Below are positions 1-11,204 of a stretch of DNA of 64,000 nucleotides, one piece after another. The stretch spans positions 76,051,601-76,115,600 of the forward strand of contig NC_072894.1 in the NCBI RefSeq assembly GCF_027943255.1. Reading direction: 5' to 3'. Positions within the stretch are counted from its first letter, which is position 1. Each line of letters starts with the position of its first letter. This DNA is from Anastrepha obliqua (lineage: Eukaryota > Arthropoda > Insecta > Diptera > Tephritidae). Made by a program: the position numbers and the translations under genes. The notes beneath the pieces were generated by a model. That model searched no databases. It was not told the origin of the DNA and saw only the letters and a list, made by a program, of their open reading frames with translations.

Positions 1-1040
1 TTTTATAAATTAAATTTTTGCATTTACATATTCCTTAAAATCCATTTGCATTGGTAGCATTTTAATGGCCATTGGTTTAGCCGTTACCAACTTTGTTGTC
101 ATCTTATTGTTTATTTTCCCTTTGGGCTCGCTCAGACTATACACTTTTCAGAAATAGAATTTGAGATGGACAAAACTCTGTCTTTGCGATGGCGATTAAT
201 ACGTTGTTATTTTTAATTTGATTTATTCAGTAAATATATAATTTTATTCTCTTCCCAAAACTTTTTATTCATTATAAGTTATTGAAGTTATGAATTTATG
301 TCAAAATGCGAATATTTTTATAGCATTAAAAATGAGACAAAGTCGATTTTATTTTTAAATTTTCGAATAAAAGGAGTACTTTTGGTTATGTTCATTATTC
401 ATTTGTCAGCTTTTAAGTAAACATTTTGATTGTGACACAAAGCGAAATTTGATTGTTGAGTTCGATTGGGTTTGAAGAAGTGCATATTTTATTTATAGGT
501 ATACAGACAGTTTAGGCTTAAATATCCAAAGACACAGTTATTTGCTCTTCTATTATGGCAAAAAATATGATGGAACCACTGCCAGGAATTTCACTCGACT
601 AACTATTATTAAACGTACTTTTTTTAGGAATTGGCGTAAAGACGAAAGAATCAGAGAAAAATAAAATTCTGGCAATTTTTTTTTAAATCAATTCAATTCA
701 AATATCTGAATATCTCGGGTGAAGTGTATTGGAGTGATTCACTAGTCTTTTGTCGCATATAATTGCCTATTTCCACCAAGAACTTAACTTTAGTTAATAG
801 CTGTATTTATGAAAGACCTAATGATCGAGGAGGTTGGTTCTAACAGCGATCGCCCCTGAGCAAGCAATGTAAAAAAAAGTATTCCTGCCCTAGAGCAAAT
901 TTGTTTGGTATGTAACAGTCTTCGAGTGATAAGGTTAAATGAAAACTTTGAATTCATAAAAATAAGGGTCATATAAAAAAATTTAGGAGGATAAAACCTA
1001 CAAATAAATACAATAAATAATTAGCTGTTCGGCGAAAATG
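1..1040. other. AT-rich DNA without a recognised gene
   Basis: I see no convincing exon on either strand; reading frames are short and AT-biased. Around 844-880 there is a short stretch (GCGATCGCCCCTGAGCAAGC and flanks) resembling the interior of the tRNA-derived SINE found elsewhere in the window. It is probably a decayed fragment. Confidence 0.5.
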
Positions 1041-1084
1041 GTGTCCAATGCTTTAACATTCAAGAGTCCTCCTGAAACTCGTGA

Positions 1085-1425
1085 TCTAAAACGATTAAAG
1101 AATGAAAAAATTTACCGCAAAACAGTTCAGTAAGACGACAGCCAGTTTCCCGAAAGATTAAGGAAAAAGAGCTACAGTTTAATGTGAGTGCAGTAGCAAA
1201 AATCTGTTTTAGTCAAATTTGAAAGCGGCACTTGAAGAATAAGCTAATCTTCTTAGATATTCACGCCAATGGGCACTGTCAAAATGGCGAAATATTTTGT
1301 GTAGTTTTTCGGTTCGAAAAGTCGGCGTCAGGATGTAATAAAAAGCGGGTAATCAACCCTAATGCATTCGAAATAAGAGCTATACGACCAGAGCTGTGGT
1401 GTAATGATTCCTTTTGGAATAAAAT
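1085..1425 (+). pseudogene. Degenerate Tc1-like transposase fragment
   Basis: Translating the plus strand in shifting frames gives pieces with the layout of Tc1-family transposases. A helix-turn-helix-like stretch is followed near 1255-1420 by residues resembling the segment around the first catalytic Asp (W..ILWSDESKF region) and a 'KYTIRTVKHGG'-like end. Several frameshifts and stops break it and no terminal repeats were found. The family call comes from pattern memory only. Confidence 0.4.
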
Positions 1426-1449
1426 TATTCTTATTACAAATTACGAAGA

Positions 1450-1994
1450 ATTGTAATTAGTAATCGATTCCTTCAGTTAATAGAAAAGGAACTGATTACT
1501 TTTTCAATTTCTAAGAAGTAATTTCAAACGATTTTTTACTTTGAAAGGAACTAAGAATATAATCAATTTTTTCATCTCCGTTGAATGCAATTGAAAAATA
1601 TATTTTTGCTCCCAATTCCATTTGCGATTCCTTAAAGTAATTTAAAATGTAATCCAAGAAATTTCTTAAATAATTTGTTGACTGATGACCAAGAGATCAG
1701 TACACGAGAGTCTGGTGCAATCAAAATCTACTCTTTCCACAAAATTTGTCGATGAAAAAAATAGATTTGGTAGGAAAAAAATTATTAGATTTTTCTATCT
1801 GCACTTATTTCTGCTCTTTCTATATATTATATTATATATATTTCAGGGTCAAATACGGATGTTTTATCCTTTGAGGAATTGTAAGCAAAAGATTATATTT
1901 TTAATTCCTTTTAAACCACTTGGTAAAAAGGGATTTGAAAAAGTAATCAAATATTTTGCTGTGAACTGAAGGAATTGATTACCAATTACAAAAA
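1450..1994. repeat. Inverted-repeat (foldback/MITE-like) segment
   Basis: The left arm near 1450-1503 and the reverse complement of the right arm near 1940-1994 share TTGTAATTRGTAATCRATTC, then CTTCAGTT, and both end in TGATTACTTTTT. Identity over about 54 bp is near 80%. The interior is AT-rich and repeats GTAAT/ATTAC motifs. No protein is encoded, so this looks like an old non-autonomous DNA element. Confidence 0.45.
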
Positions 1995-2578
1995 CTGAGA
2001 AATGTTATTGTAATTTTAATATAATTGCATTTACCCAGCTCAGAATACGATTAAATATTATTTTAGCTGTACCTTTACTGCACGTTTCATTTTGTGTTTC
2101 TGTTGAATTTCACTGCATTTTCATTTTATTGGAGCAAAGTGCAAAAGTTGTAGTAATTACATTTGCTTTCATTCTCCAATTAAAAAAAAATTAAACATTT
2201 TATTTCGTTTATTCTGAATGAAGTCGTATTTTCCCCACTGCTATTATTATGAACACAACTGTATATATATATACATAGGTATATAAAAAATTAAACAATA
2301 GCGGGTTGATGTTAGTACACACAAGCAGCGAGCTGCATTTATTTCATGGTTTTATTACTGCCAATTTCTCTTTGTACAGTTTGTTTTACTCATCGACTTT
2401 TTTGTTTCTTCATATATGCCCTATAGGAAAATTTAAATAGCTAGAAACCATGTTCACAACTAGTGTCATTTGGTGGCTTGTGATTTTATCTACAATCCAA
2501 AAATATTTTCACATACGTACGTAGTATGTTCACTGACCCAATATATTAACTCTCAACAAAATAACTAATTTCAAAAAG
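1995..2578. other. AT-rich spacer, nothing recognised
   Basis: There is no coding exon, RNA gene or clear repeat apart from short TA-rich microsatellite stretches around 2263-2275. Confidence 0.5.
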
Positions 2579-2589
2579 CTTTGTCTTTA

Positions 2590-2909
2590 TATATATATAT
2601 ATATATATAATTGGCGCGTACACCCTTTTTGGGTGTTTGGCTGAGCTCTATTGTGGCGTGCGTCTTGATGTTGTTCCACAAATGGAAGGACCTACAGTTT
2701 TAAGCCGACTCCGAACGGCAGATATTTTTATGAGGAGCTTTTTCATGCCAGCAATACACTCGGAGGTTTGCCATTGCTTGCCGAAGGGCGACCGCTATTA
2801 GAAAAATGTTTTTCTTAATTTTGGTGTTTCACCGAGATTCGAACCTACGTTCTCTCTGTGAATTCCACATGGTAGTCACGCACCAACCCATTCGGCTACG
2901 GCGGCCGCC
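2590..2909 (-). mobile_element. tRNA-derived SINE, full length, minus orientation
   Basis: Read on the minus strand, the element starts GGCGGCCGCCGTAGCCGAAT. It carries a pol III box A-like stretch (TAGCCGAATGGGTTGGTG) and a box B-like GGTTCGAATCTC, then a tRNA-unrelated body ending in GCGCGCCAATT-like sequence and a (TA)n tail at 2590-2610. It is flanked by an 11-bp target duplication, CTTTGTCTTTA, at 2579-2589 and 2912-2922. That duplication is typical of LINE-driven retrotransposition. Sister copies lie at 26351, 51556 and 55284. Confidence 0.85.
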
Positions 2910-2922
2910 AACTTTGTCTTTA

Positions 2923-5550
2923 CTATTTATTTTTTAATATTCTTTCTTTTTAAGCATAGGAGGATTCTATTATAATAATTACGTTGATATTGGAATTATA
3001 AATAATCTAAAAATAGATACAATGATAATTGGTTCTTCTTTTTGCAGTAACATAAAACATCCATGTTGGATGTCATAATTCTTGCTGTTCCAGAAGCGCA
3101 GATCCGACTGGCGTGGGAGCGAGGGACTATGACTATGAGTCAAGTACATAATATACACATAATGACAAAACCGAAATCAGCACTTGAGCTCAAGAATTTT
3201 AAATAAACCAGCATTTACATCGAAACACTAACAGTATTTTCTTTTCTCGAAAAAAATGTAATCGCATTGTTGCCATACGACCTACGAAAATGATGCGTAT
3301 TGCACTTCCACAAATTATATATAATATTTAATCTATGTAATAAATTATATGTATACTCTCACTTTTTATAGAGGGTAGAAAATGCAATACACTTTATTGA
3401 CAAAAGTGTAACAGTTCGAGAAAAGAATACGCAGCCCTGAGAAAGACCACGATACAGAAAAAATGCGACATTCTTACGAAAAAAGAAAACACCACAACAA
3501 ATCACTCAATTAGGCAATTAAGCAATCGCCTCTTAATAGAGTAATCACTATTTAGCTTTGCCAATTCCATTCAATTAAGCCGACGAGGTACACAGCCTAA
3601 ACAAAACAGATGGCGGAAACGGTATTCGTATATCTCCACGTCACTGTATGCACCGTGCGATCTAATCCTCGAATGACTACTTGCGTTCACCGATGGCTTC
3701 GTTTTATACAATTTTATATACAAACGTATACATATATTTCCTCCCCTCAAGCACGCCAAGATCTTCTTTTAAGCTTATTTACCGCATTGATATATTTATT
3801 CTTCTCTGTTAGAACTTGCAATATGGCAGTCTAGGCGAATTCATACAAAGTGATAGAACAGCATATTTGTTTATTTTTGTTACATTTTGGTAGTTTGAAT
3901 GTCAAAGTTATCTGTTTTTTTCTGTTGCTATTTTGTTTGTGTGTTTGCATACCGCTATTACGAGTACCTTGCATGAATTCGCTTTGATGATAATCTTACA
4001 TTTTTGCTTTAGAAGTAGAAACGACCACTAGTCAAAGCCTGAACATATTCCGTATACATACATATATGTATTAATGTGGAGCTATTATCGGGTTGCAGAT
4101 AGACACTTTTTTATTCAGAGATTTGGAGCGCCTCACAGTTGCCAAACACGTAACGGATGGCCATTGTTTGTTATAGAAAAATATGCTGTGATTTATTTAA
4201 TAACTGTAAGTACATATGTGCTATTGTACTGAGCATTTCATGCAGGAATCGTATAGACTCCAATAAACATCGAGTTTGCATCACATTGTAAGGCTATGAT
4301 GAATTTAATTGATAATAAATAGACGATCATTTACTATTTTTTAAAAAGCAATTATGTTTTTAAATAAAGACGAATTGCCTTCTGGTTGGAATCAATTAAG
4401 CGTTTGTTAAAATATGATATACAATTCGTATTTATTAATGGAAATCACACGAGTCAAACGTTTTGAATGCATATAACTTTTTGCGCCAACAACCAAACCT
4501 GTGAGACTAATTAATTTAAGCCTACATTTGATTCCGGGATAGGACACTAAAGACCGAGAGCTATAGAACTGTAAAATGAAATAAAATAGTATAAGTGATA
4601 GTTCTACAATTTTTTGTATCATATTTGTAAAATAAAATGTCGGGCGAATAGCTCATCCTTGTAATTGGCGTGTAATTCCTTGTGCATGTTCGAACAATAT
4701 CCATTCAAAGCAATGATTTTTTCTGTGCCTAATGAATCTCCCGTAGATTTTTATTACTATAAATCGGGCCATTTTACTTGCCCACTTAACCAAAAATTAA
4801 CCTCATCACTTCAGGTGATTCGGAAGATTTGGCGAAAAGGACACTGATTTTGATAATAAATTTTAAAGAGAAAGGACAACATGGGCTCTCCACCAAAACA
4901 ATGCGCCAACTCATTTCACGTTATCAATCAAGAGGTTTCTAGGCAAAGGCAGCAGTGAGTTCTATCTGTTTCTTAAGATGAAAGCAGCACCTTTCTAAAA
5001 GAAGAAAGCAGCACGTGCACTGTTTCGAACAATGGAAAATTCGAATGGAGCGTTGTAGGTATAGCAAAGGAGTGAGTGTATAATTCAGTTTATAATAAGT
5101 AAATATAGTATAAGAAATGAAAATAAAAGGCAGGCCACACATCTTATATTATTAACGTAGACACTTCTCATTTTTATGGCTTGAGTCTTCACGCTATCTC
5201 TCAAATGGAGAACTCTTTAGCATTATTATCCTTCCGCAAGTCAAATGGCTTCATAAAAAACTCTCTCTACCATTTTTCAACAGCTGAGTGGAGGTTCAAT
5301 TGATTTACGCACGAACACATTCACCTTAGTCTTGAGCAGGTTACCCTAATACTTCACTACTACTCGGTTTATTTTTAACACACTTTTTGATGAATTTTAT
5401 ATTAGAAATATCGGCCCGTATTTTTATTATTTAAGTTATTAAAACGTACGAAAACATGATACTACTATAAACCCACGTGCCCGGGAATTATAACCTTATT
5501 CACATAACGGTTATATGTAACAGCATAAAAAGATCGAAATATATATAGAC
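2923..5550. other. Long intergenic stretch, nothing recognised
   Basis: About 2.6 kb of AT-rich sequence. The overlapping frames on both strands near 3571-3834 and 4407-4847 show no family resemblance and lack splice-bounded exon character. I see no gene or clear repeat here. Confidence 0.5.
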
Positions 5551-5556
5551 TTATAG

Positions 5557-5960
5557 ATATATATCTATACACACATGTATACCAAAATCCTCAGAATGAT
5601 GAGGATATTGATATGTCTGTGTGTCCATCCGTGTGATGTGCGCACGATGCTTGAGCAAAAATTAATACACTTCAATGAAACTTGGTACACATATTATTCT
5701 TTATCCAAGGTATATGGGTATTGAAAATGCGCCAATGCACCACGCCCCGTCCCATATAACGGTCATTTTCAAAAACGAAAAAAGCATAACATCCTGACTA
5801 TAATGAAGCAAAATTGCTCAAATTTGATAAAAATGACAAGTCCAAAAGACAAATTTTGAAAAATGAGTGGTGTCAGGGGTTCACACGCCACTTTATTTAT
5901 ATAACCAACATAAATATTGTTAAGATCGAATGTATGAGACACCAACAAAATGTTTAGTGG
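5557..5960 (-). repeat. Dispersed dipteran non-coding repeat, copy 1
   Basis: The segment opens GTATACCAAAATCCTCAGAA, passes through a GTCTGTGTGTCCATCCGTGTG-like stretch, then TTCAATGAAACTTGGTAC and TTTATCCAAG. The same ordered blocks occur in reverse complement at 26660-26800, which proves a dispersed family within this window. Repeats of this style are common in flies. It encodes no protein I can see. Confidence 0.6.
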
Positions 5961-6890
5961 GTTGTGGTTTGGTTACTTTTAAGAAATGAAAATGTTTTTT
6001 CTGATATCTTTGCATAAATTTAATTAACCAATTCATTTAAAAAGTACTTTATCTAATTATTTACAAACAATTTTTAATAAAAACTTCACTTTGTTTATGA
6101 GATTTCGAACTTGTGCACTTTCGAATGGCATTTTTTATTCACTGCCAAGAAAGTTTTCATATTTATTTAGTACAGTAAGCAACGTTTGCTAAAATTACAT
6201 TAAATATCGCAAGAACAGAAAAATGAAATGCGTGCTACCTTCTGACACATAAAATTGGAACTGTCAAACACGATTATGTTTTGTTAACTTATATAGGGGT
6301 AACTTGATTAATTAAATTGTTCGCATTGCTCCACTGTCACATGCCTCCGATCTTACCCTATTCGCCAAAAAGCCCATTGCTTTAGTTTTGACTTCAAAAT
6401 AAAAATAATAAGAATTAAAATTAGGATCCTTTACTTTGCTTTTACAATTTAAAATAAAACTTTTTGTTGAAATATCTTTTACTTATAAAAGAAAATATCC
6501 TATAAAAATAAGGTTTTAGGGTATTATAATTCTCATGTAATAAGTAATGCATTACTAATTGCACTATTATTTACTATTGTAATCTAAACAATAAACGTAT
6601 TGAGTAATACTAAAACACACTTATCTATTCAATAAATTGTTTATAAATGGTGTAAATACCGTATGTCTAATGGAAGCGTGACCGGGAAAATTCAAACTTA
6701 GAGTTCTGTTATAAAGAAAATTAAATGCTGCTAAATAAGCGTATCCGTTTCGCAATACGCGTTGTGTAATTTGTTAAGTTTGCGAGAAATTTAAAAAACG
6801 TGGGATGTTTTTAAAAAATGAGTTCCGCATATGAAAAACGATTTATTGCAGTATTCTATACACACCCTAAAGGTCCAGAAATGTCACATG
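5961..6890. other. AT-rich spacer, nothing recognised
   Basis: No exon, RNA gene or clear repeat is seen. Confidence 0.5.
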
Positions 6891-6894
6891 CATC

Positions 6895-8215
6895 CGCAGC
6901 ATAGTATTTAAAGGAACCGAAGATGTTCATAAATAAATAGGTGCAACGATATATTGAAGTTCCGACTTCCCCCGACAAGATAAAAAAAAGAAAATAAAAA
7001 CCTTTCCAAGCAGAAGATCATTGATTTGTTTGTGACAAAGCCAAACTTGCGTGAAGATGAAACACTTTTAAGGAAAAGTGGTGTTAAGGGGTTAGGGGTA
7101 GTCAGAATTTTCAAAAAATAGGATTTTTTTGTATTTGCTTAAAGTATAATATCTTAAAATTATTGTGTGAAAATTTTAAGTGAATCCAACAAATACTTTT
7201 CGAGTTATTCAACAATTAACAAAGGGCGCTCGGGCGCTCCGGAGCATTCGAGCAAGTAGCAAAACTTTAAATGCGGTTTTCTCAAAACTATGTTTTTTGA
7301 ACTGGTATTTAAAAATAGCTTGGTAGATTTCAATAAAATGTACACTGTTTTTGAAAAACATAAAAAACTCGTGCCTGATCGAAGGCAATTTTTTAACAAT
7401 TAATTGACGGTTTTTTTCTCGAAAATCTGAAAAATATTTCCTGAGGCTGCCATATTATTACGCAAGACTAACTATTAATAAAACTAATTTCTCTTGTCCG
7501 ATTGATTTTAGATGTGAACTCCAAGGCCTTGTAATGATTACCGCAAGGGACTTCTGGAGAAACATGATGTATTAATGCAATGTTTTTATTTTTGTAAAAT
7601 AAAGCCATTGACTAGCAAAAAAAAAATTATTGAAAATCATAATTTTTCGGGCCTCTGACTACCTCTAACCCCTTGAGGAAAAGTAGTGTCAATATGTATA
7701 TACATAGTCACGATTGGAGGACGCTTACACGCAGAAGACCTCAAATTCCGCAGCACATTGAAAAAATGGGCTAAGGTAAATTTAGAACGGAATTTTTCAA
7801 ACGTAACATTAACGGATGAATCTTCCTTTTGGGCGAATAGTTGCATATGTCGGTCCTGGTGTACTGCTTATAATCGAAAACTTTATTCGTCGTTTATTTA
7901 TGTTTACTGCCAATTTGAATACAGTTTTAATGATTAAAATTTATCAAAAAGCATTATTACTGTCAGCTGAGAAGATGTTAGGAAGAACTCGCTAACCTTG
8001 GATTTCCCAAAAGACAACAATCCCAATGCACCGAAGCCCCAGGTATTTAGAGTGGAAACAACGAACTGGGATATACATACTGGATGGGCCTTCTCTGATG
8101 TCAAACCTATTGAAAATGTTAAGTAAAAACTCAGAGGAAAACAAATGTGGACGGTCCAACTGTTGTCAAGGCAAATTCGACTTATTTTCCATTTTCGCAT
8201 AATTTTCACAACTTC
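6895..8215 (+). pseudogene. Tc1-like transposase pseudogene, split by an insertion
   Basis: The N-terminal helix-turn-helix part lies near 6990-7087 and the rest at 7673-8215. After 7690 the frames give GRLHAEDLKFRSTLKKWAK, then NFSNVTLTDESSFW, where the Asp of TDES is the first catalytic residue. A further frame-shifted stretch resembles the QEDNNPKH and SPDLNPIENVW blocks of Tc1 transposases. Multiple frameshifts and stops make it non-functional. A 585-bp inverted-repeat element (7088-7672) interrupts it. Terminal inverted repeats of the Tc1 element itself were not found. Confidence 0.6.
7088..7672. mobile_element. Non-autonomous inverted-repeat element (MITE-like) inside a Tc1 pseudogene
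   Basis: The ends are inverted repeats: GGGGTTAGGGGTAGTCAGA on the left and, in reverse complement, GGGGTTAGAGGTAGTCAGA on the right. The interior is AT-rich without a coding frame. The outer flanks are a 20-bp direct repeat with three mismatches, at 7068-7087 and 7673-7692. The left flank ends in TTAA and the right begins TTGA, so either a mutated TTAA duplication or a 20-bp target duplication is possible. Confidence 0.65.
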
Positions 8216-8738
8216 CGAAAAAAATAAAACAAATGTGAAGCCATTACGAGTATAAATGTGAAGTCATTATAACTAATGGTAGCGACTATACATTTTTATT
8301 GAATATATTTTATAATAAATATTATAAGCCCATGTAATGCATATATAATGTCAAATAGTTTCTAAGTCATAGCGATCACGCTTCTATTGTACATACTGTA
8401 CATTATTTATGCACACACTATACATAGCTTCAATTCCCTGTAGGGGAAAGCCAAGCTATTATCGCAAATTCTAGTTCAGATACTGGTAGTGGATAGAAGA
8501 AATCATACTAGATCAATTTGTCGGCAAGCAATTTTTGAATGTTGAACCAATATCGATTGGCGAACTTTACTGAAGGACCCTGGCTAACACCTTTATAAGA
8601 TCAAAATAATTAAAAAAATTAAGCCTCTTGATCATTTGTATCATTTGAAATTCTACGAATAGTCTTTACAAAAATTGTGTTATATCACTTTTGAAAACCC
8701 TATCCTACACGTCATCTGACAGTTAAATTCTAAACGCT
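8216..8738. other. Spacer downstream of the 8.8-kb exon, nothing recognised
   Basis: This would lie in the first intron of the minus-strand gene whose exon ends at 8805. I find no further exon of that gene between here and position 1. Confidence 0.4.
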
Positions 8739-8804
8739 CTAGAAGAATAATAGCAAACATTTCTGGGCCGCAATACTCATATAGTCGTGATTTACACTAC
8801 TCAC

Positions 8805-9245
8805 CATAAAATCTGATGTGCCACTGCTGATCGTCGGTAGAGGTTGTGGTATTGGTACGTATTCTCTTTTCACCGGACTATCGTAATATATTGATGACGA
8901 ACCGGAGGCTTCCTCGTCCGGTTCACATTGTGAAACTGTGCGTGTATAATCTTTATTTGTTATTGCGTTGGTGGCAGTGCAGACACCATCCACAAATATA
9001 TCACTATGGGCAATATCATTGCCATTAATATTCATTTTGCTGGCGATTGATGCTTTTGCTACAGCTGCAGTTGCTCCTCTACTTTTTGTTGGGGCAGAGG
9101 GCATTGAGATTGCAGTCTCGTAAGTGCGTTTACGTGTAGAAATTAGAGTAGGTGAGGTAGTAGTCGTAGATGACGAGGAGTCCACAGCGACCGCTGATGC
9201 TAGTTTCGAAATTGGATTGTTAGCTAGCACTGATGAGGATGCCAT
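8805..9245 (-). CDS. First coding exon of an unrecognised Ser/Thr/Ala-rich protein
   Basis: I do not recognise this gene. The exon encodes 147 residues starting MASSSVLANNP. I chose the ATG at 9245 because the longer frame upstream opens only with a TTG. The exon ends ...TSDFM followed at once by GTGAGT, a consensus 5' splice site, with the reading phase intact. The product is low-complexity: serine and threonine runs near residues 25-40, alanine-rich segments, a basic RKRTYE patch, and a later KREYVPIPQPLPT stretch. This composition is typical of the disordered N-terminus of fly nuclear or regulatory proteins, but that is only a style resemblance. No partner exon was found in the 8.8 kb downstream, so the next intron is long or the exon belongs to an alternative isoform. 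Confidence 0.6.
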
Positions 9246-10035
9246 AGCAGCAAACCGTTCAAAACACAAAATGGTTTAAAGGATCAACAACACAGTAGTG
9301 ATGTAGACGAGAAGAGGTAGGAGGGATGATAAGGATGAACTGGTCGAAAATAATGTACCGGTTGGTGGTTAAAATTTTGAACTGTTTGTGTTGTCTTCCT
9401 CTTCCGATGGGACGAGCTTATTAAGTAGCTGTGCGCCAACCAATTGCGTAATATTATGTTTTTTTGTTTATTTCTGTTTATGCGACTTTGACTGAGGAGA
9501 TTCAATTATATAATAATATAAATTATGGCGGTCGCTGCGATTTCTCAATGCTCAAGCAATAATTAGACAGTAGTTGTGCTTATATCGCGAGATTTTTATT
9601 ATTTGCGCGATTTAATTGAAGTGGCCTGCAATTAAAGAGTAAAAATTATAATGGTTATATGTATGGTGCATATGTATGTATGTCTGTAAAAAGGTACTAT
9701 TTTTTTTCGCTTCAAAAGAGTAGTTATGATTTGGAGAAACTCACAACAGTGGACAGATTTCAGAGTGCAAAAAAAAAAATCTTACCAGATATCAAATCTA
9801 CCTAAAATCATTATAACATAAAATTTGTGTAAGCTATCGAAACCAATTTTTTTTTATTTTCTTCTTTATTCAATGTACTATGTTAAACCAAAACTCATAT
9901 CAATTCTCTTGGTTATACAAACTGGCGCAATTAAGATAGAAGTGACATCTCATTAGGCGATGGACATTAGTTTTTGTTACGGTATCTCTCGCGCTCTGCA
10001 AATTCATTTTAAACTGCTGCTCATTTTAAAGTTTT
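9246..10035. other. Presumed 5' flank of the 8.8-kb exon
   Basis: This is upstream of the ATG on the minus strand. It could hold the 5' UTR and promoter, but I see no clear core promoter or upstream exon. AT-rich blocks dominate. Confidence 0.35.
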
Positions 10036-10039
10036 TTTT

Positions 10040-10355
10040 TATTTTTAACAGTTTTCTGTTAACAATTGTCCAACAATTTTCAATAGGTCGCAATTGTGGA
10101 CAGTTTGGTCAGTTGTGAGCCTTTTGAAAAATATTCCGAGTCGTCTTCGTACCAGTTCAAGGCAAGGCGGCTAAATCGGGCCAAAACAGAACTGAATCTA
10201 TATATTGTTTTATGAATAACAGCAAACATTTTGGGAAACACTTCTTCATATAAATTTCTTGATTTATTCAGCGTACTATAGTGCCCGTTGTAATGAACGT
10301 TTTGCTTTTCAAAATCCGTTTTTCTTCCACTTTCAGGCCTTCGTTCAGTCGATAA
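10040..10355 (-). pseudogene. Mariner/Tc1-superfamily transposase fragment
   Basis: On the minus strand one frame gives VLFWPDLAALP followed by a basic stretch. A shifted frame gives a PNCPQLRPIE-like block. This order resembles the catalytic 'FWPDLA...PNCPQLRPIE' part of an insect DDE transposase group. Stops break it and no termini were found. Confidence 0.4.
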
Positions 10356-10359
10356 CGTT

Positions 10360-11200
10360 TAATTAAACTTTTGTAGCACATAATTTAACACAATTTAAAG
10401 TTTTTGCTATGCCATTGTGTGACAAATGACAATTTTCCCGCTTTTTGCACACAATTTTCTCCGAAAGTTCACACTTAACAGAACACATTTTGAAGAAATC
10501 GTAGAAGTTACAAAAAATGTATACCTCAATTAATAATGACAACAAACAGTATGAATATGTGTACTATTTTTTTCTATTTACAGTTGATTTTACGCAAGTG
10601 ACAAGTAAATAGCATTGACTAGTTTTTTTCATGTACATTCTCTATATCAACGTTTTTAATTTCCAAAACAATTGTTAAACTCTGTTCACGCAGCGGCCTA
10701 CGGTGCATCTCTTGTTCGGAACGGTGGTCTATTTTTATTTATAGAATAATCAGAAATCACACGGAGCTAAATCAAGTGAAAACAGTGGCTGTTGGTCATA
10801 TTTTTGTCTAATGAATGCAATGTAGCAAACTTACGAAAGCATTTCTATCATGAAAAAGTTTCTTTTGAAATGTATCAAACAGATCTTTGTTAGACCCATC
10901 AAAAGGTTATGTTATTTTCATCACCGAAATAAAACAGAAAAACCTAGAGAACTTTCTCTCTCTCCCTCCTTAAGTTACATTTTGGCTATATAACACAATT
11001 ATAAAACCAATTTTGCACTACCACTAAATTGCACTGTCACAAATTTTGTAGTGATAGTAAAATAAGGGTTGCATTATCAATATTTTTCAGTGCTTTACCA
11101 ATCCGCCCATTAATTATTTACTTCATTATACCCAACCCTGATGTAGTCTTTGTCTGGTGGAACTCGCTGGTAAGGACGACATCAGTTAAGAAGATGGAGA
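10360..11200. other. Spacer, nothing recognised
   Basis: No exon or clear repeat is seen. Short minus-strand frames near 10363-10545 look like chance. Confidence 0.45.
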
Positions 11201-11204
11201 GGGT

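Noticed and set aside
3571..3834. Two opposing ORFs on the same stretch
   Set aside because: They overlap antisense, show no family resemblance and have no splice-site context, so they are probably chance frames.
9245..9269. Longer start MCFERFAAM for the 8.8-kb exon
   Set aside because: The first codon there is TTG, not ATG, so the ATG at 9245 is preferred.
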